The position numbers and the translations under genes were made by a program. Shown in pieces: positions 55,928 to 64,000 of a stretch of 64,000 bases of DNA. Within the stretch, counting starts at the first letter, position 1. Every line of letters begins with the position of its first letter. Under the pieces are notes generated by a model, which did not search any database, was not told the origin of the DNA, and was given only the letters and a program-made list of their open reading frames with translations. The DNA is from Aliiroseovarius sediminis (GTDB lineage Bacteria > Pseudomonadota > Alphaproteobacteria > Rhodobacterales > Rhodobacteraceae): NCBI RefSeq assembly GCF_022678485.1, contig NZ_JALBYP010000035.1, forward strand, positions 310,001 to 374,000, in the 5' to 3' direction.

Positions 55928-56882
55928 AGACGCCCTCCGACTGGGTAGAGCGTTCAGCGCGCAGATTTCGAGCCAGAAGATCCATCGCGGCCATGCGCAC
56001 AGCAACGCCCATTTCCACCTGCTCCTGAATGACCGACCTGTTGATGTCGTCGGCGATGGTGCCGTCGATCTCGACCCCCCGGTTCATCGGGCCGGGGTGC
56101 ATGACGATAGCGTCGGGCTTGGCATGGGCCAGCTTTTCAGCGTCCAGCCCATAACGGTGGTAATATTCACGTTCAGACGGGATAAATCCGCCATCCATCC
56201 GTTCGCGCTGAAGCCGCAACATCATGACAACATCGGCATCTTTCAGACCTTCCTCCATATCGTCATAAACCTCGACCCCAAACTGGTCGATTTGTGACGG
56301 CATCAAGGTGGGCGGGCCAACAAGGCGCACGCGGTTTTCCATCTTGCCCAGCAGGATCAGGTTGGACCGCGCAACGCGGCTGTGGGCAATGTCACCACAG
56401 ATTGCGATGGTCAGACGATGCAGCCGCCCCTTCTCGCGCCGGATAGTCAACGCATCCAAAAGCGCCTGCGTCGGGTGTTCGTGCTTGCCGTCACCGGCGT
56501 TCAGAACCGCGCAATTCACCTTCTCGGCCAGCAGGTTCACCGCGCCCGAATGAGGATGACGCACCACCAACAAATCCGGGTGCATCGCGTTCAGGGTCAG
56601 CGCCGTATCAATCAGCGTCTCGCCTTTTTTGATCGAGGACGCCTGCATCGCCATATTCATCACATCCGCGCCCAGGCGCTTGCCCGCAATCTCAAACGAC
56701 GCCTGTGTTCGCGTGGAATTTTCAAAAAACATGTTGATCTGCGTCAGCCCGGCCAGCACGTCAGACCGCTTCTGCGCAGACCGGTTGAGATCAACATAGC
56801 TGTCGGCAAGATCAAGAACAGTTTTGACCTCTTCAGGGTGTAGCTGTTCGATCCCCAGAAGATGGCGTTGGCGGAATGTCAT
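55920..56882 (-). CDS. pyrB: Aspartate carbamoyltransferase, catalytic subunit
   Basis: 320 residues. Carbamoyl-phosphate motif [13 protein letters not shown] near residue 52 and [11 protein letters not shown] near 265, with the H-P-T-Q motif in [14 protein letters not shown]. Makes carbamoyl-aspartate in pyrimidine synthesis. First gene of the pyrB-PH-pyrC'-plsY operon; divergent from the uracil-DNA glycosylase gene with 122 bases between. Confidence 0.96.
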   Translation of the reverse strand: MTFRQRHLLGIEQLHPEEVKTVLDLADSYVDLNRSAQKRSDVLAGLTQINMFFENSTRTQASFEIAGKRLGADVMNMAMQASSIKKGETLIDTALTLNAMHPDLLVVRHPHSGAVNLLAEKVNCAVLNAGDGKHEHPTQALLDALTIRREKGRLHRLTIAICGDIAHSRVARSNLILLGKMENRVRLVGPPTLMPSQIDQFGVEVYDDMEEGLKDADVVMMLRLQRERMDGGFIPSEREYYHRYGLDAEKLAHAKPDAIVMHPGPMNRGVEIDGTIADDINRSVIQEQVEMGVAVRMAAMDLLARNLRAERSTQSEGVYV

Positions 56883-57004
56883 ACGGGCCTCCGTCCTGTG
56901 TTCACGTGCTTATAGGTTCGGGGCGTGCGGGCGTCCATCCCTTGCGCACGCGAAAGCGCAACCCGCCGTTTACCTTCCCCACGCCCGGACGTAGGCTATC
57001 ATCC

Positions 57005-57802
57005 ATGGAATCGGCACACGACTGGCATGGCGCGAAGGCGCTTCTGGAATGGCATATCGAACTCGGCGCGGTGGACGCGATCGGGGATGCGCCTGTTGAC
57101 CGCTATACGCTTGAGCCGCGTCAGTCGAAACCGGAAGAAAAGCCATTATCGCAGCCCGTGGCCCGCCCAGCCAAACCAACCGCAGCGCCCCAGACAGACT
57201 ATGTTGCACTGGCGAAGCAGTCAGCCGCCGCGGCGGGCGACTTGGCAGCACTACATGCAGCCATTGCGGCATTTGAGGGGTGCGAGCTGAAGCGCGGCGC
57301 GCGCAATACGGTTTTTTGCGACGGCAACCCCGCCGCCCGCGTGATGATCATCGGCGAAGCGCCGGGCCGGGACGAGGATATTGAGGGCAAGCCCTTCATT
57401 GGCCGCGCCGGACAATTGCTGGACCGCATGTTCGCCGCTATCGGGATGAGCCGCGGCGCGACACAGTCGAAAGATGCGATCTATATCACCAATGTCATGC
57501 CGTGGCGCCCGCCCAACAACCGCGACCCCAGCGCCGAAGAAATAGCGATGATGGTGCCGTTTCTGGAACGCCACGTGCAATTGGTCGCGCCCGATCTGCT
57601 GGTCTTGATGGGTAATACGCCCTGTCAGACCGTGCTGGGGCGAAAAGGCATCGTAAAGATACGCGGCAATTGGGACGACGCATGGGGTAAGCCAGTCATG
57701 CCCATGACCCACCCCGCTTACCTTCTGCGCAACCCTGCCGCCAAGCGCGAGGCTTGGGCGGACCTTCTTGCCATTCAGTCTAAACTTCGGGGTTTGTCAT
57801 GA
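57005..57802 (+). CDS. Family 4-like uracil-DNA glycosylase
   Basis: 265 residues. Motif 1 GEAPGRDEDIEGKPFIGRAGQLLD (about 117-140), NVMPWRPPNNRDP near 163, and the closing HPAYLLRNP. The Fe-S cysteines of the thermophile enzymes are missing: the CxxC reads CELK (Cys93) and KCRPP reads PWRPP. Such a variant is usual in alphaproteobacteria and may lack the cluster. The N-terminal 90 residues form a Pro/Ala-rich extension. Start at 57005 with TAGG upstream. Coupled to the next gene by a four-base overlap. Confidence 0.85.
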   Translation: MESAHDWHGAKALLEWHIELGAVDAIGDAPVDRYTLEPRQSKPEEKPLSQPVARPAKPTAAPQTDYVALAKQSAAAAGDLAALHAAIAAFEGCELKRGARNTVFCDGNPAARVMIIGEAPGRDEDIEGKPFIGRAGQLLDRMFAAIGMSRGATQSKDAIYITNVMPWRPPNNRDPSAEEIAMMVPFLERHVQLVAPDLLVLMGNTPCQTVLGRKGIVKIRGNWDDAWGKPVMPMTHPAYLLRNPAAKREAWADLLAIQSKLRGLS

Positions 57803-58401
57803 AAATACTCGCTTTTTCCGACCTGCACCTTAGCAAGCCAGCAGCAGGCGAATTGCTTGAGGCTGCGAAAGACGCCGATTTAATTCTTGGCGTGGGCGAT
57901 TATGCCCACCAGCGCAAGGACCTTGCCCGCTATGTCGCGCCGTTCGCCGATTGGGGGGCACGGGCCGTGTTCGTGCCCGGCAATAACGAATCCGAGGCCG
58001 AGCTGCGCGCGGCGCTTGCGGGCAGCGACGTCACCATACTGCACGGCGAAGCTATCGTGATTGACGGCGTGACCATCGCTGGCATCGGCGCCGCGATCCC
58101 GCCACCGCCCGCCATTCCGTGGGCATCGTTTGACCTGACCGAAGACGCCGCCCGCGCGATGTTGTCCCCAATTGAACACGCCGATATTCTGGTCTCGCAC
58201 TCGCCACCGAATGGCGTGGCCGACCGCCACGAAGAACTCGGACCACTGGGATCATACGCGGTGCTGGATGCGGCGAAACGCCTGTCGCCAAAGTGGCTGC
58301 TTTGCGGTCATATTCACGACGCATGGGGCGCACGCGGCCAGATTGGCACCACGCAGGTTCTGAACCTGGGCCCGACGCCCAACTGGATTACATTGGACTA
58401 G
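57799..58401 (+). CDS. Calcineurin-like metallophosphoesterase
   Basis: 200 residues. Metal-binding motifs: FSDLHLSKP near residue 7, GVGDYAH near 34, PGNNES near 60, VSHSPPNGVAD near 134 and CGHIHDAWG near 172. A short YfcE/MPE-type phosphodiesterase, substrate unknown. Overlaps the glycosylase stop (ATGA) and precedes moaB by 9 bases. Confidence 0.88.
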   Translation: MKILAFSDLHLSKPAAGELLEAAKDADLILGVGDYAHQRKDLARYVAPFADWGARAVFVPGNNESEAELRAALAGSDVTILHGEAIVIDGVTIAGIGAAIPPPPAIPWASFDLTEDAARAMLSPIEHADILVSHSPPNGVADRHEELGPLGSYAVLDAAKRLSPKWLLCGHIHDAWGARGQIGTTQVLNLGPTPNWITLD

Positions 58402-58410
58402 GATTTCACG

Positions 58411-58965
58411 ATGTCCCACATTACTCCCGCCGCCGCCGCCACGCGAGATTTCATTCCCGTGCGCATCGCCGTGCTGACCGTATCAGATTCGCGCAAGATG
58501 GACGAAGACCGGTCCGGCGACACCCTTGTTGCACGGCTGGAAAAGGCGGGCCACATTCTGGCTGATCGTAAAATAAAACCGGATGAGCAGAGCGAGATTG
58601 CAGACCAACTGCGCGCTTGGTCTTTGGACCCCGAGATTGACGTGGTCATTTCCACTGGCGGCACCGGTCTGACGGGCCGCGATGTTTCGGTCGAGGCGCA
58701 TCGCGATGTCTATGAAAAGGAAATTGAGGCGTTCGCGACCGTGTTCACCATAATCTCGATGAACAAGATCGGCACTTCGGCCGTGCAAAGCCGTGCAACG
58801 GGTGGTGTCGCCAACGGCACCTATCTGTTCGCCCTGCCCGGCAGTCCCGGCGCGTGCAAGGATGCGTGGGACGATATTCTAGTGCATCAGCTGGATTATC
58901 GGCACATGCCCTGCAACTTTGTCGAAATTTTTCCACGTTTGGACGAACACGAACGACGGAAATGA
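58411..58965 (+). CDS. moaB: Molybdopterin adenylyltransferase-like protein
   Basis: 184 residues, MoaB/MogA family of molybdenum cofactor synthesis. VLTVSDSRKMDEDRSGDTL near residue 22, VISTGGTGLTGRDVSVEA near 74, and the closing ALPGSPGACKDAWD. The length and N-terminal extension suit MoaB more than MogA. Its stop codon overlaps the candidate promoter of the following efflux operon. Confidence 0.9.
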   Translation: MSHITPAAAATRDFIPVRIAVLTVSDSRKMDEDRSGDTLVARLEKAGHILADRKIKPDEQSEIADQLRAWSLDPEIDVVISTGGTGLTGRDVSVEAHRDVYEKEIEAFATVFTIISMNKIGTSAVQSRATGGVANGTYLFALPGSPGACKDAWDDILVHQLDYRHMPCNFVEIFPRLDEHERRK

Positions 58966-58992
58966 TCCGGTCCAACGTTCAACACGTAACTG
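58963..58992 (+). promoter_or_regulatory. RpoE-type promoter before the RND efflux operon
   Basis: TGATCC (58963-58968), 18-base spacer, TAACTG (58987-58992), 99 bases before the fusion-protein ATG. The same -35 and spacing are seen before rpoE and both cfa-cluster operons. It overlaps the moaB stop. Confidence 0.45.
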
Positions 58993-59090
58993 ATATATGC
59001 GCCGCCTGCGTGCCAACCCTGTAACCACGCGCCGCTTGCCTGCGGTGGCGTAGCAGTTCAGGATGGCGCAGCGTTTCGTGGAGTGACAAT

Positions 59091-60551
59091 ATGCGTTTTC
59101 TGGGCCGAAGCCTGACCGGGCTATTCCTGCTGGCTGCAACCATTGGTTTGCTGGCGATGGCAGCCAATATGATCAGTTCGGCATTCAAAGCGCGGGCAGA
59201 TCGCGACAGCGCAGAACCCACGGCAAGCGAACGAGTTTTTTCGGCCAACGTGACCACCATCACCGCTCAGACGCTCACGCCGGTCCTGACCGCCTATGGC
59301 GAACTATCGTCGCGACGCGCACTGGACGTGCGTTCGCTGACCGGTGGCACAGTGACCAAGATCGCGCAGAATTTTGAGAATGGCGGCGTTGTGCGCGAAG
59401 GCGATCAGCTTCTGCGCATCGATCCGACCGATTTTGAATTTGCCCTTGAACTGGCACAGACCGATGTTGCTCAGGCCCAAGCCGAATTGCGCGACGCCCG
59501 CGCAGCGTTGGAACTGGCCCGCGACGATCTTGACAACGCCACAAGGCAAGCCGACCTGCGTGAAGCCGCGCTGACCCGGCAGCGTGATCTGGTTGATCGA
59601 GGCGTGGGCACCGAGGCAGCGGTGGAAACGGCAGCATTGGCCGCGTCGGCGGCGCAACAGGCGGTATTAGGAAAACGGCAGGCGGTGATCACTGGGCAGG
59701 CCCGTGTCTCAACAGCCGACGCCGGGCTGCGACGCAGCAAAATCCAACTAGACGAAGCCCAGCGGCGGCTGGACGAGACCAGTATCTCGGCGGAAATCGG
59801 CGGCGTTCTGACTGATGTGGCCGTGCTGCGTGGGGGCGTGGTGACGGCGAATGAAAAGCTGGGGCGCATCATCGACCCCAGCGCGCTTGAGGTGCGGTTT
59901 CGCGTCTCGGCCGCGCAATATGCACGGCTTCTGGGCGCGGATGGCACACTTTCCAACACCGACGTCACCATTCGCCTGAACGCGGCGGGCGTTGACCTGA
60001 CCACCACCGGGCGCATCGACCGCGAAAGCGCCGATGTGGGCGAAGGGCTGACCGGCCGCTTGATCTTTGCCACACTGGCCCCCGCCCCCGGTATGCGCCC
60101 CGGCGATTTCGTCACGGTCGAGGTCGCGGAACCGGCGCTGCCCGGCACCGTCCGGCTTCCCGCTTCTGCTTTGAATGCCGAAAACGAGGTGCTTGTGCTT
60201 GGCCCAGAAGATCGCCTGTCCAGCGCACCGGTTGAACTGTTGCGCAGACAAGGCAATGACGTCATCGTGCGCGCCGCCGCGCTTGAAGGGCGCGAGGTCG
60301 TGACCGAGCGCACCCCGACCCTTGGCACGGGTATCCGCATCCGCCCGGTACGCCCCGGCGAAGCAGCCGCGCCGGAACCCAAGGCGGAAATGATCGCGCT
60401 TGACCCCGACCGGGTCGCGCTTCTGCGCGACTTCGTGCAAAGCAACACACGAATGCCCGTCGAGGCGCGTGAACTAATCCTGGCCCAACTTGACGAAGGC
60501 ACCCTGCCTGCCGACACATTGGCCAGGTTGGAACAACGGATGGGGAACTGA
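59091..60551 (+). CDS. RND efflux periplasmic adaptor (membrane fusion protein)
   Basis: 486 residues, HlyD/AcrA family. N-terminal anchor or signal helix (about 7-24), a lipoyl half-motif, a coiled-coil hairpin (roughly residues 120-215) rich in Ala/Glu/Gln, and a beta-barrel ending in a 60-residue tail. Begins with MRFLGRSLTG and GTGGAGT upstream. Links the permease to an outer-membrane channel, which is not encoded here. Four bases from the permease start. Confidence 0.9.
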   Translation: MRFLGRSLTGLFLLAATIGLLAMAANMISSAFKARADRDSAEPTASERVFSANVTTITAQTLTPVLTAYGELSSRRALDVRSLTGGTVTKIAQNFENGGVVREGDQLLRIDPTDFEFALELAQTDVAQAQAELRDARAALELARDDLDNATRQADLREAALTRQRDLVDRGVGTEAAVETAALAASAAQQAVLGKRQAVITGQARVSTADAGLRRSKIQLDEAQRRLDETSISAEIGGVLTDVAVLRGGVVTANEKLGRIIDPSALEVRFRVSAAQYARLLGADGTLSNTDVTIRLNAAGVDLTTTGRIDRESADVGEGLTGRLIFATLAPAPGMRPGDFVTVEVAEPALPGTVRLPASALNAENEVLVLGPEDRLSSAPVELLRRQGNDVIVRAAALEGREVVTERTPTLGTGIRIRPVRPGEAAAPEPKAEMIALDPDRVALLRDFVQSNTRMPVEARELILAQLDEGTLPADTLARLEQRMGN

Positions 60552-60554
60552 GCC

Positions 60555-63500
60555 ATGGGGCGCGGCTTGAACCTTCTCTCCTATTTCACCCGCCATGCGA
60601 CGGTCGCAAACCTGCTGTTGGTGGTGCTGATCGCGCTGGGAATCTTCGCTTATCCCCGGATGCGCGCACAATTCTTTCCCGATGTGATCGTCGAAAGCGT
60701 CACGGTGCAGACCTCGTGGCAAGGCGCCGGGGCCGAAGATGTGGACGAGGCAATCGTTCAGATCATGGAACCCGCTCTTCTGGCCGTCGAAGGCGTGGAA
60801 AACGTCAGCTCGCGGTCGTTCGAAGGAAGCGCCAGCATCACCTTAGAGTTCGAGCCGGGCTGGGATATTGCCCGCGCTGCTGACGACGTTCAGACCGCCG
60901 TGGACGAATTATCTGATCTGCCTGAAGACGCCGACGCGCCGCAAGTTCGGCGCGGGGCATGGCGCGACAGCGTGACCGACGTGGTGATTTCCGGCCCTGT
61001 TGGGATCGAACAGCTTGGACAATTTGCTGATGAAATGATCGTGCGCCTGTTCGAACGCGGCGTCACGCGCACCGGCGTTCGCGGGTTTGTCGCGCCGCAG
61101 ACGGTCGTCGAAGTGACTTCGCTGTCACTCGTGAAACACGACGTGACAATGGCCCAGATCGCCGAGGCCATCGGCGGCGAGGCCACCGCCGCCCCCGCGG
61201 GCGATGTCGCTTCGGGCGCATCGCGGGTGCGCACGGGCGTCGCCAAACGCAGCGCCGATCAGATCGAGGCGATTGTTTTGCGATCAAATCCCGACGGATC
61301 AAACCTGACCGTCGGTGACGTGGCGCAGGTCAGGATCGAAGGCGTGGACCGCAACCGATCGTATTTTGTGGGTGATGATCCGGGGATCGCGTTGAACGTG
61401 TCGCGATCCGCGCAGGGTGATGCGATTGAGATGCAACAGATCGTCGAAGACATCCGCGCCGAGCTTCTGACCACTTTGCCCGAAGGGGTGAAAATCTCGC
61501 TTGTCCGCACGCGGTCCGAACTGATCAACGCGCGCATTTCGATGCTTATGAAGAACGGCCTTCAGGGGCTTTCCCTTGTGCTTCTGCTTCTGTTTCTGTT
61601 CCTGAACGCCCGAACGGCGTTCTGGGTCGCGGCAGGCATTCCGGTGGCCATGACCTCGGCCATATTTCTGATGTATATGTCGGGTCTGACACTGAACATG
61701 ATCTCGCTTTTCGCACTGATCATTACGCTGGGGATTGTGGTTGATGACGCGATTGTCGTGGGTGAACACGCCGATTTCCGCGCGCGTCGATTGGGCGAAA
61801 ACCCCGTCGATGCCGCCGAGAACGCGGCCAAGCGCATGTTTCCACCCGTCTTTTCTGCCACTCTGACGACAGTGATCGCCTTTTTCGGCCTGACAGCCAT
61901 CGGCGGACGGTTTGGCGACATGATCGCCGATATTCCCTTTACCGTGATTGTCGTGCTGGCGGCATCCTTGGTCGAGTGTTTCCTGATCCTGCCCCACCAT
62001 ATGGCCCATGCGCTGACCCATACCGCGAAGGAACACTGGTATGACTGGCCGTCGCGGCAGGTCAACAAAGGGTTTCGCTGGGTACGTGACATTGCTTTCC
62101 GCCCGCTAATGGGGCTGGTGGTCAAGGCACGTTATCCGGTGATTGCCATGACGCTTCTGATCCTTGCCAGTCAGGCGGCAACTTTCATTCGCGGCGATCT
62201 GACTTTCCGCTTTTTCGACGCACCTGAACGGTCATCGATCACCGGCAACTTCGCCATGGTATCTGGGGCAACCCGGAACGACACACAAGACATGATGCGG
62301 CTGGTGCAACAGGCCGTGGAACAGACTGCCATTTCCTTCGAGCAAGACCACGGTCGCAGCCCCGTTAAACACGTTCTGGCCCAAATCGGAGGTAACGCCG
62401 GACGCGGGTTGTCGGGCGTGGACAGCAAGGATGCCGACCTGCTTGGCGCGATCTCGGTCGAACTGATCGACGCCGACCTTCGCCCCTACTCCGCCTTTGC
62501 CTTCGTCAGCGCGTTGCAGCAGGCCGTCGAAAGCCACCCGCTGCTTGAGGTGCTGTCCTTCCGTGGCAGCCGCTATGGCCCCGGCGGCGACAGCTTGGAT
62601 GTAGAGCTTTACGGCGCAACATCCGAGCAGTTGAAAGCCGCCGCCGAGGCGTTCCGCACCCGCCTGTCGGCCTTCCCCGAAGTCTCGGCGCTGGAAGACA
62701 GCCTGTCTTATGACAAAGAGGAACTGATCCTTGATCTGACACCACAAGCTCAGGCACTTGGCTTCACCATCGACGGGCTGGGCCGCGTGTTGCGCAACCG
62801 CCTGAACGGGGTCGAGGCCGCGACCTATCCCGATGGCAAACGATCCGCCGAAATCCGGGTTCAACTGCCCGAGACTGAACTGACCTCGGACTTTTTGGAG
62901 CGCACGCAACTGCGCACACAGGCCGGCACCTATGTCAATCTGGCCGATCTTGTGTCTGTGAAGGCGCGCACCGGGTTTGCCAGCGTACAGCGTGAAAACG
63001 GCATCCGCCTGGTCAAGGTTACCGGCGACATCGACGAAACCAACCCCACCCGCGCCGAGGAAATTCAGCGCACGATCGAAACCGAAATCCTGCCACAACT
63101 GGCCGAAGACCACGGCATTGTCTTCCAGCTTGCCGGTCTGGCCGAGCAACAGAAAGAGTTTCTGTCGGACGCCCGATCCGGCCTGATCTTGGTGCTGTTG
63201 GGCATTTTCCTGACGCTTGCCTGGATATTTTCCAGCTGGACACGGCCCATTGTGGTCATGGCGATCATTCCGTTCGGGCTTGTCGGGGCCATCTTCGGGC
63301 ATGCCCATTGGGGGGTGCCGTTGTCCATGTTTTCGGTTGTTGGGCTAATCGGGATGACAGGGATCATCATCAACGACTCCATCGTTTTGGTCACGACGAT
63401 TGACGAATACGCAAAAGAAAGGGGCTTGGTGCCAGCAATCATAGACGGGGCGGCGGACAGGCTGCGCCCCGTGATGCTGACCACGATGACGACCGTGCTG

Positions 63501-63881
63501 GGCCTTGGCCCGCTTCTGTATGAAACGTCGCGGCAGGCGCAGTTTTTGAAACCCACCGTCATCACGCTGACGTATGGGCTGGGGTTTGGAATGGTGCTTG
63601 TGCTGCTGGTCGTGCCTGCGCTGATGGCGATGCAGGCGGACATGGGTCGCATGGTTCACGCGCTTAGTCGCATGTGGCGCGGGCGTCACCGCTTGGGACT
63701 GGCATCGGCAAGCTGGCTGGTTGGCAGCGTGGCGCTGGCGATGGTTGCAGCTTTTGCGTTGTCAATCAGCCTTTGGGGGCCGACCACCGAGGGGATCGCG
63801 CGGTTTATCATGATCAGCGCAGTGATTGCCGTTTTGGGATATCTGGTCGGTGCCATCGCGACGCGGCGGCACAGGGCTTAG
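60555..63881 (+). CDS. RND-family multidrug/metal efflux permease
   Basis: 1108 residues, AcrB/CzcA-like proton antiporter with 12 helices in two halves. LLSYFTRHATVANLLLVVLIALG opens the protein; LGIVVDDAIVVGEHADFR in TM4 carries the two Asp of the proton relay, LVECFLILPHH is the TM6 end, and the C-terminal half repeats the pattern (GMTGIIINDSIVLVT). Follows the adaptor by three bases; no outer-membrane factor is adjacent. Substrate unknown. Confidence 0.93.
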   Translation: MGRGLNLLSYFTRHATVANLLLVVLIALGIFAYPRMRAQFFPDVIVESVTVQTSWQGAGAEDVDEAIVQIMEPALLAVEGVENVSSRSFEGSASITLEFEPGWDIARAADDVQTAVDELSDLPEDADAPQVRRGAWRDSVTDVVISGPVGIEQLGQFADEMIVRLFERGVTRTGVRGFVAPQTVVEVTSLSLVKHDVTMAQIAEAIGGEATAAPAGDVASGASRVRTGVAKRSADQIEAIVLRSNPDGSNLTVGDVAQVRIEGVDRNRSYFVGDDPGIALNVSRSAQGDAIEMQQIVEDIRAELLTTLPEGVKISLVRTRSELINARISMLMKNGLQGLSLVLLLLFLFLNARTAFWVAAGIPVAMTSAIFLMYMSGLTLNMISLFALIITLGIVVDDAIVVGEHADFRARRLGENPVDAAENAAKRMFPPVFSATLTTVIAFFGLTAIGGRFGDMIADIPFTVIVVLAASLVECFLILPHHMAHALTHTAKEHWYDWPSRQVNKGFRWVRDIAFRPLMGLVVKARYPVIAMTLLILASQAATFIRGDLTFRFFDAPERSSITGNFAMVSGATRNDTQDMMRLVQQAVEQTAISFEQDHGRSPVKHVLAQIGGNAGRGLSGVDSKDADLLGAISVELIDADLRPYSAFAFVSALQQAVESHPLLEVLSFRGSRYGPGGDSLDVELYGATSEQLKAAAEAFRTRLSAFPEVSALEDSLSYDKEELILDLTPQAQALGFTIDGLGRVLRNRLNGVEAATYPDGKRSAEIRVQLPETELTSDFLERTQLRTQAGTYVNLADLVSVKARTGFASVQRENGIRLVKVTGDIDETNPTRAEEIQRTIETEILPQLAEDHGIVFQLAGLAEQQKEFLSDARSGLILVLLGIFLTLAWIFSSWTRPIVVMAIIPFGLVGAIFGHAHWGVPLSMFSVVGLIGMTGIIINDSIVLVTTIDEYAKERGLVPAIIDGAADRLRPVMLTTMTTVLGLGPLLYETSRQAQFLKPTVITLTYGLGFGMVLVLLVVPALMAMQADMGRMVHALSRMWRGRHRLGLASASWLVGSVALAMVAAFALSISLWGPTTEGIARFIMISAVIAVLGYLVGAIATRRHRA

Positions 63882-64000
63882 TCGAACGTCCCCGTCACGC
63901 GGCCCAGCAGCATGAAGGCCCGCGCCGTGCGGGTGTCGGCCAGCGCTGCGATGTCAGCGTCCGACGCATTCTTCTCGAAACCAGCAAAGGTTTGATCAAA
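63878..64000 (-). CDS. 3' end of an unidentified protein (partial)
   Basis: The last 40 codons of a minus-strand gene run off the window edge. The visible end reads ASDADIAALADTRTARAFM and closes LLGRVTGTFD with a TAA at 63878-63880, overlapping the permease stop. Codon use is normal. No family is recognised from this fragment. Confidence 0.55.
   Translation of the reverse strand, partial: FDQTFAGFEKNASDADIAALADTRTARAFMLLGRVTGTFD

Noticed and set aside
1-64000. CRISPR array, prophage, insertion sequence or toxin-antitoxin module
   Set aside because: No regularly spaced repeats, transposase, phage structural gene or antitoxin-like pair was found on reading both strands.

Overview
The window is a gene-dense, roughly 58-60% GC stretch of chromosome that reads as an alphaproteobacterium of the Rhodobacteraceae (Roseobacter group). 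This is inferred from the RpoE-ChrR/cfa cluster, the order rsfS-rlmH-gpmI-envC-ctpA-rppH, an IalB-like secreted protein, a VPLPA-type C-terminal sorting signal, an inactive dihydroorotase next to pyrB, and a dispersed 3'-end repeat with CCAGAAGAAA. No insertion sequence, prophage, CRISPR array or integrase is visible, and no gap between genes exceeds 300 bases.

Layout. 1-7.5 kb: a PPP-type phosphatase, then the whole phosphoserine route to serine (serC-serA on the minus strand, serB on the plus strand) with a Stf0-like sulfotransferase between the two arms, a TauE/SafE exporter and a Zn-type L-asparaginase. 7.6-18.6 kb: ialB-like gene, rlmN, a membrane ABM-like protein, a LOG-family protein, dapD with a small secreted peptide, a HAD phosphatase, a lipoprotein, dapE-rnr and a lytic transglycosylase that lacks a signal peptide. 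18.6-27.6 kb (minus): a metallo-beta-lactamase-fold protein with a degenerate metal motif, rpe, rppH, ctpA, envC, gpmI, rlmH, rsfS and an MscS channel. 27.8-34.3 kb (plus): leuC, leuD and leuB, interrupted by a sorted surface protein, a membrane protein and an EEP-family protein. 34.5-41.7 kb: tRNA-Pro(CGG), a PilP-like protein, gtrB plus a GtrA-glycosyltransferase fusion, and a stand-alone AceE-type E1.

41.8-50.3 kb is the most coherent regulatory block. rpoE-chrR encodes a group IV sigma factor and its zinc anti-sigma factor. Two divergent operons (FAD oxidoreductase-cfa-chalcone isomerase-like-MFS-DUF3833 on minus; DUF1365-SDR on plus) start from a shared intergenic region. Sequences of the form TGATCC-N18-TA lie before rpoE and before both operons, and a fourth lies before the RND efflux operon at 59 kb. 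This looks like a singlet-oxygen/membrane-lipid stress regulon that may also include the efflux pump.

50.3-64 kb: EI24-domain protein, nitroreductase, histone-deacetylase-like hydrolase, DUF167 and DUF805 proteins, plsY, an inactive pyrC homologue, a PH-like membrane protein and pyrB, then a family-4-like uracil-DNA glycosylase without cluster cysteines, a phosphoesterase, moaB, and an RND membrane fusion protein with its permease. The last 120 bases hold the 3' end of an unidentified minus-strand gene.
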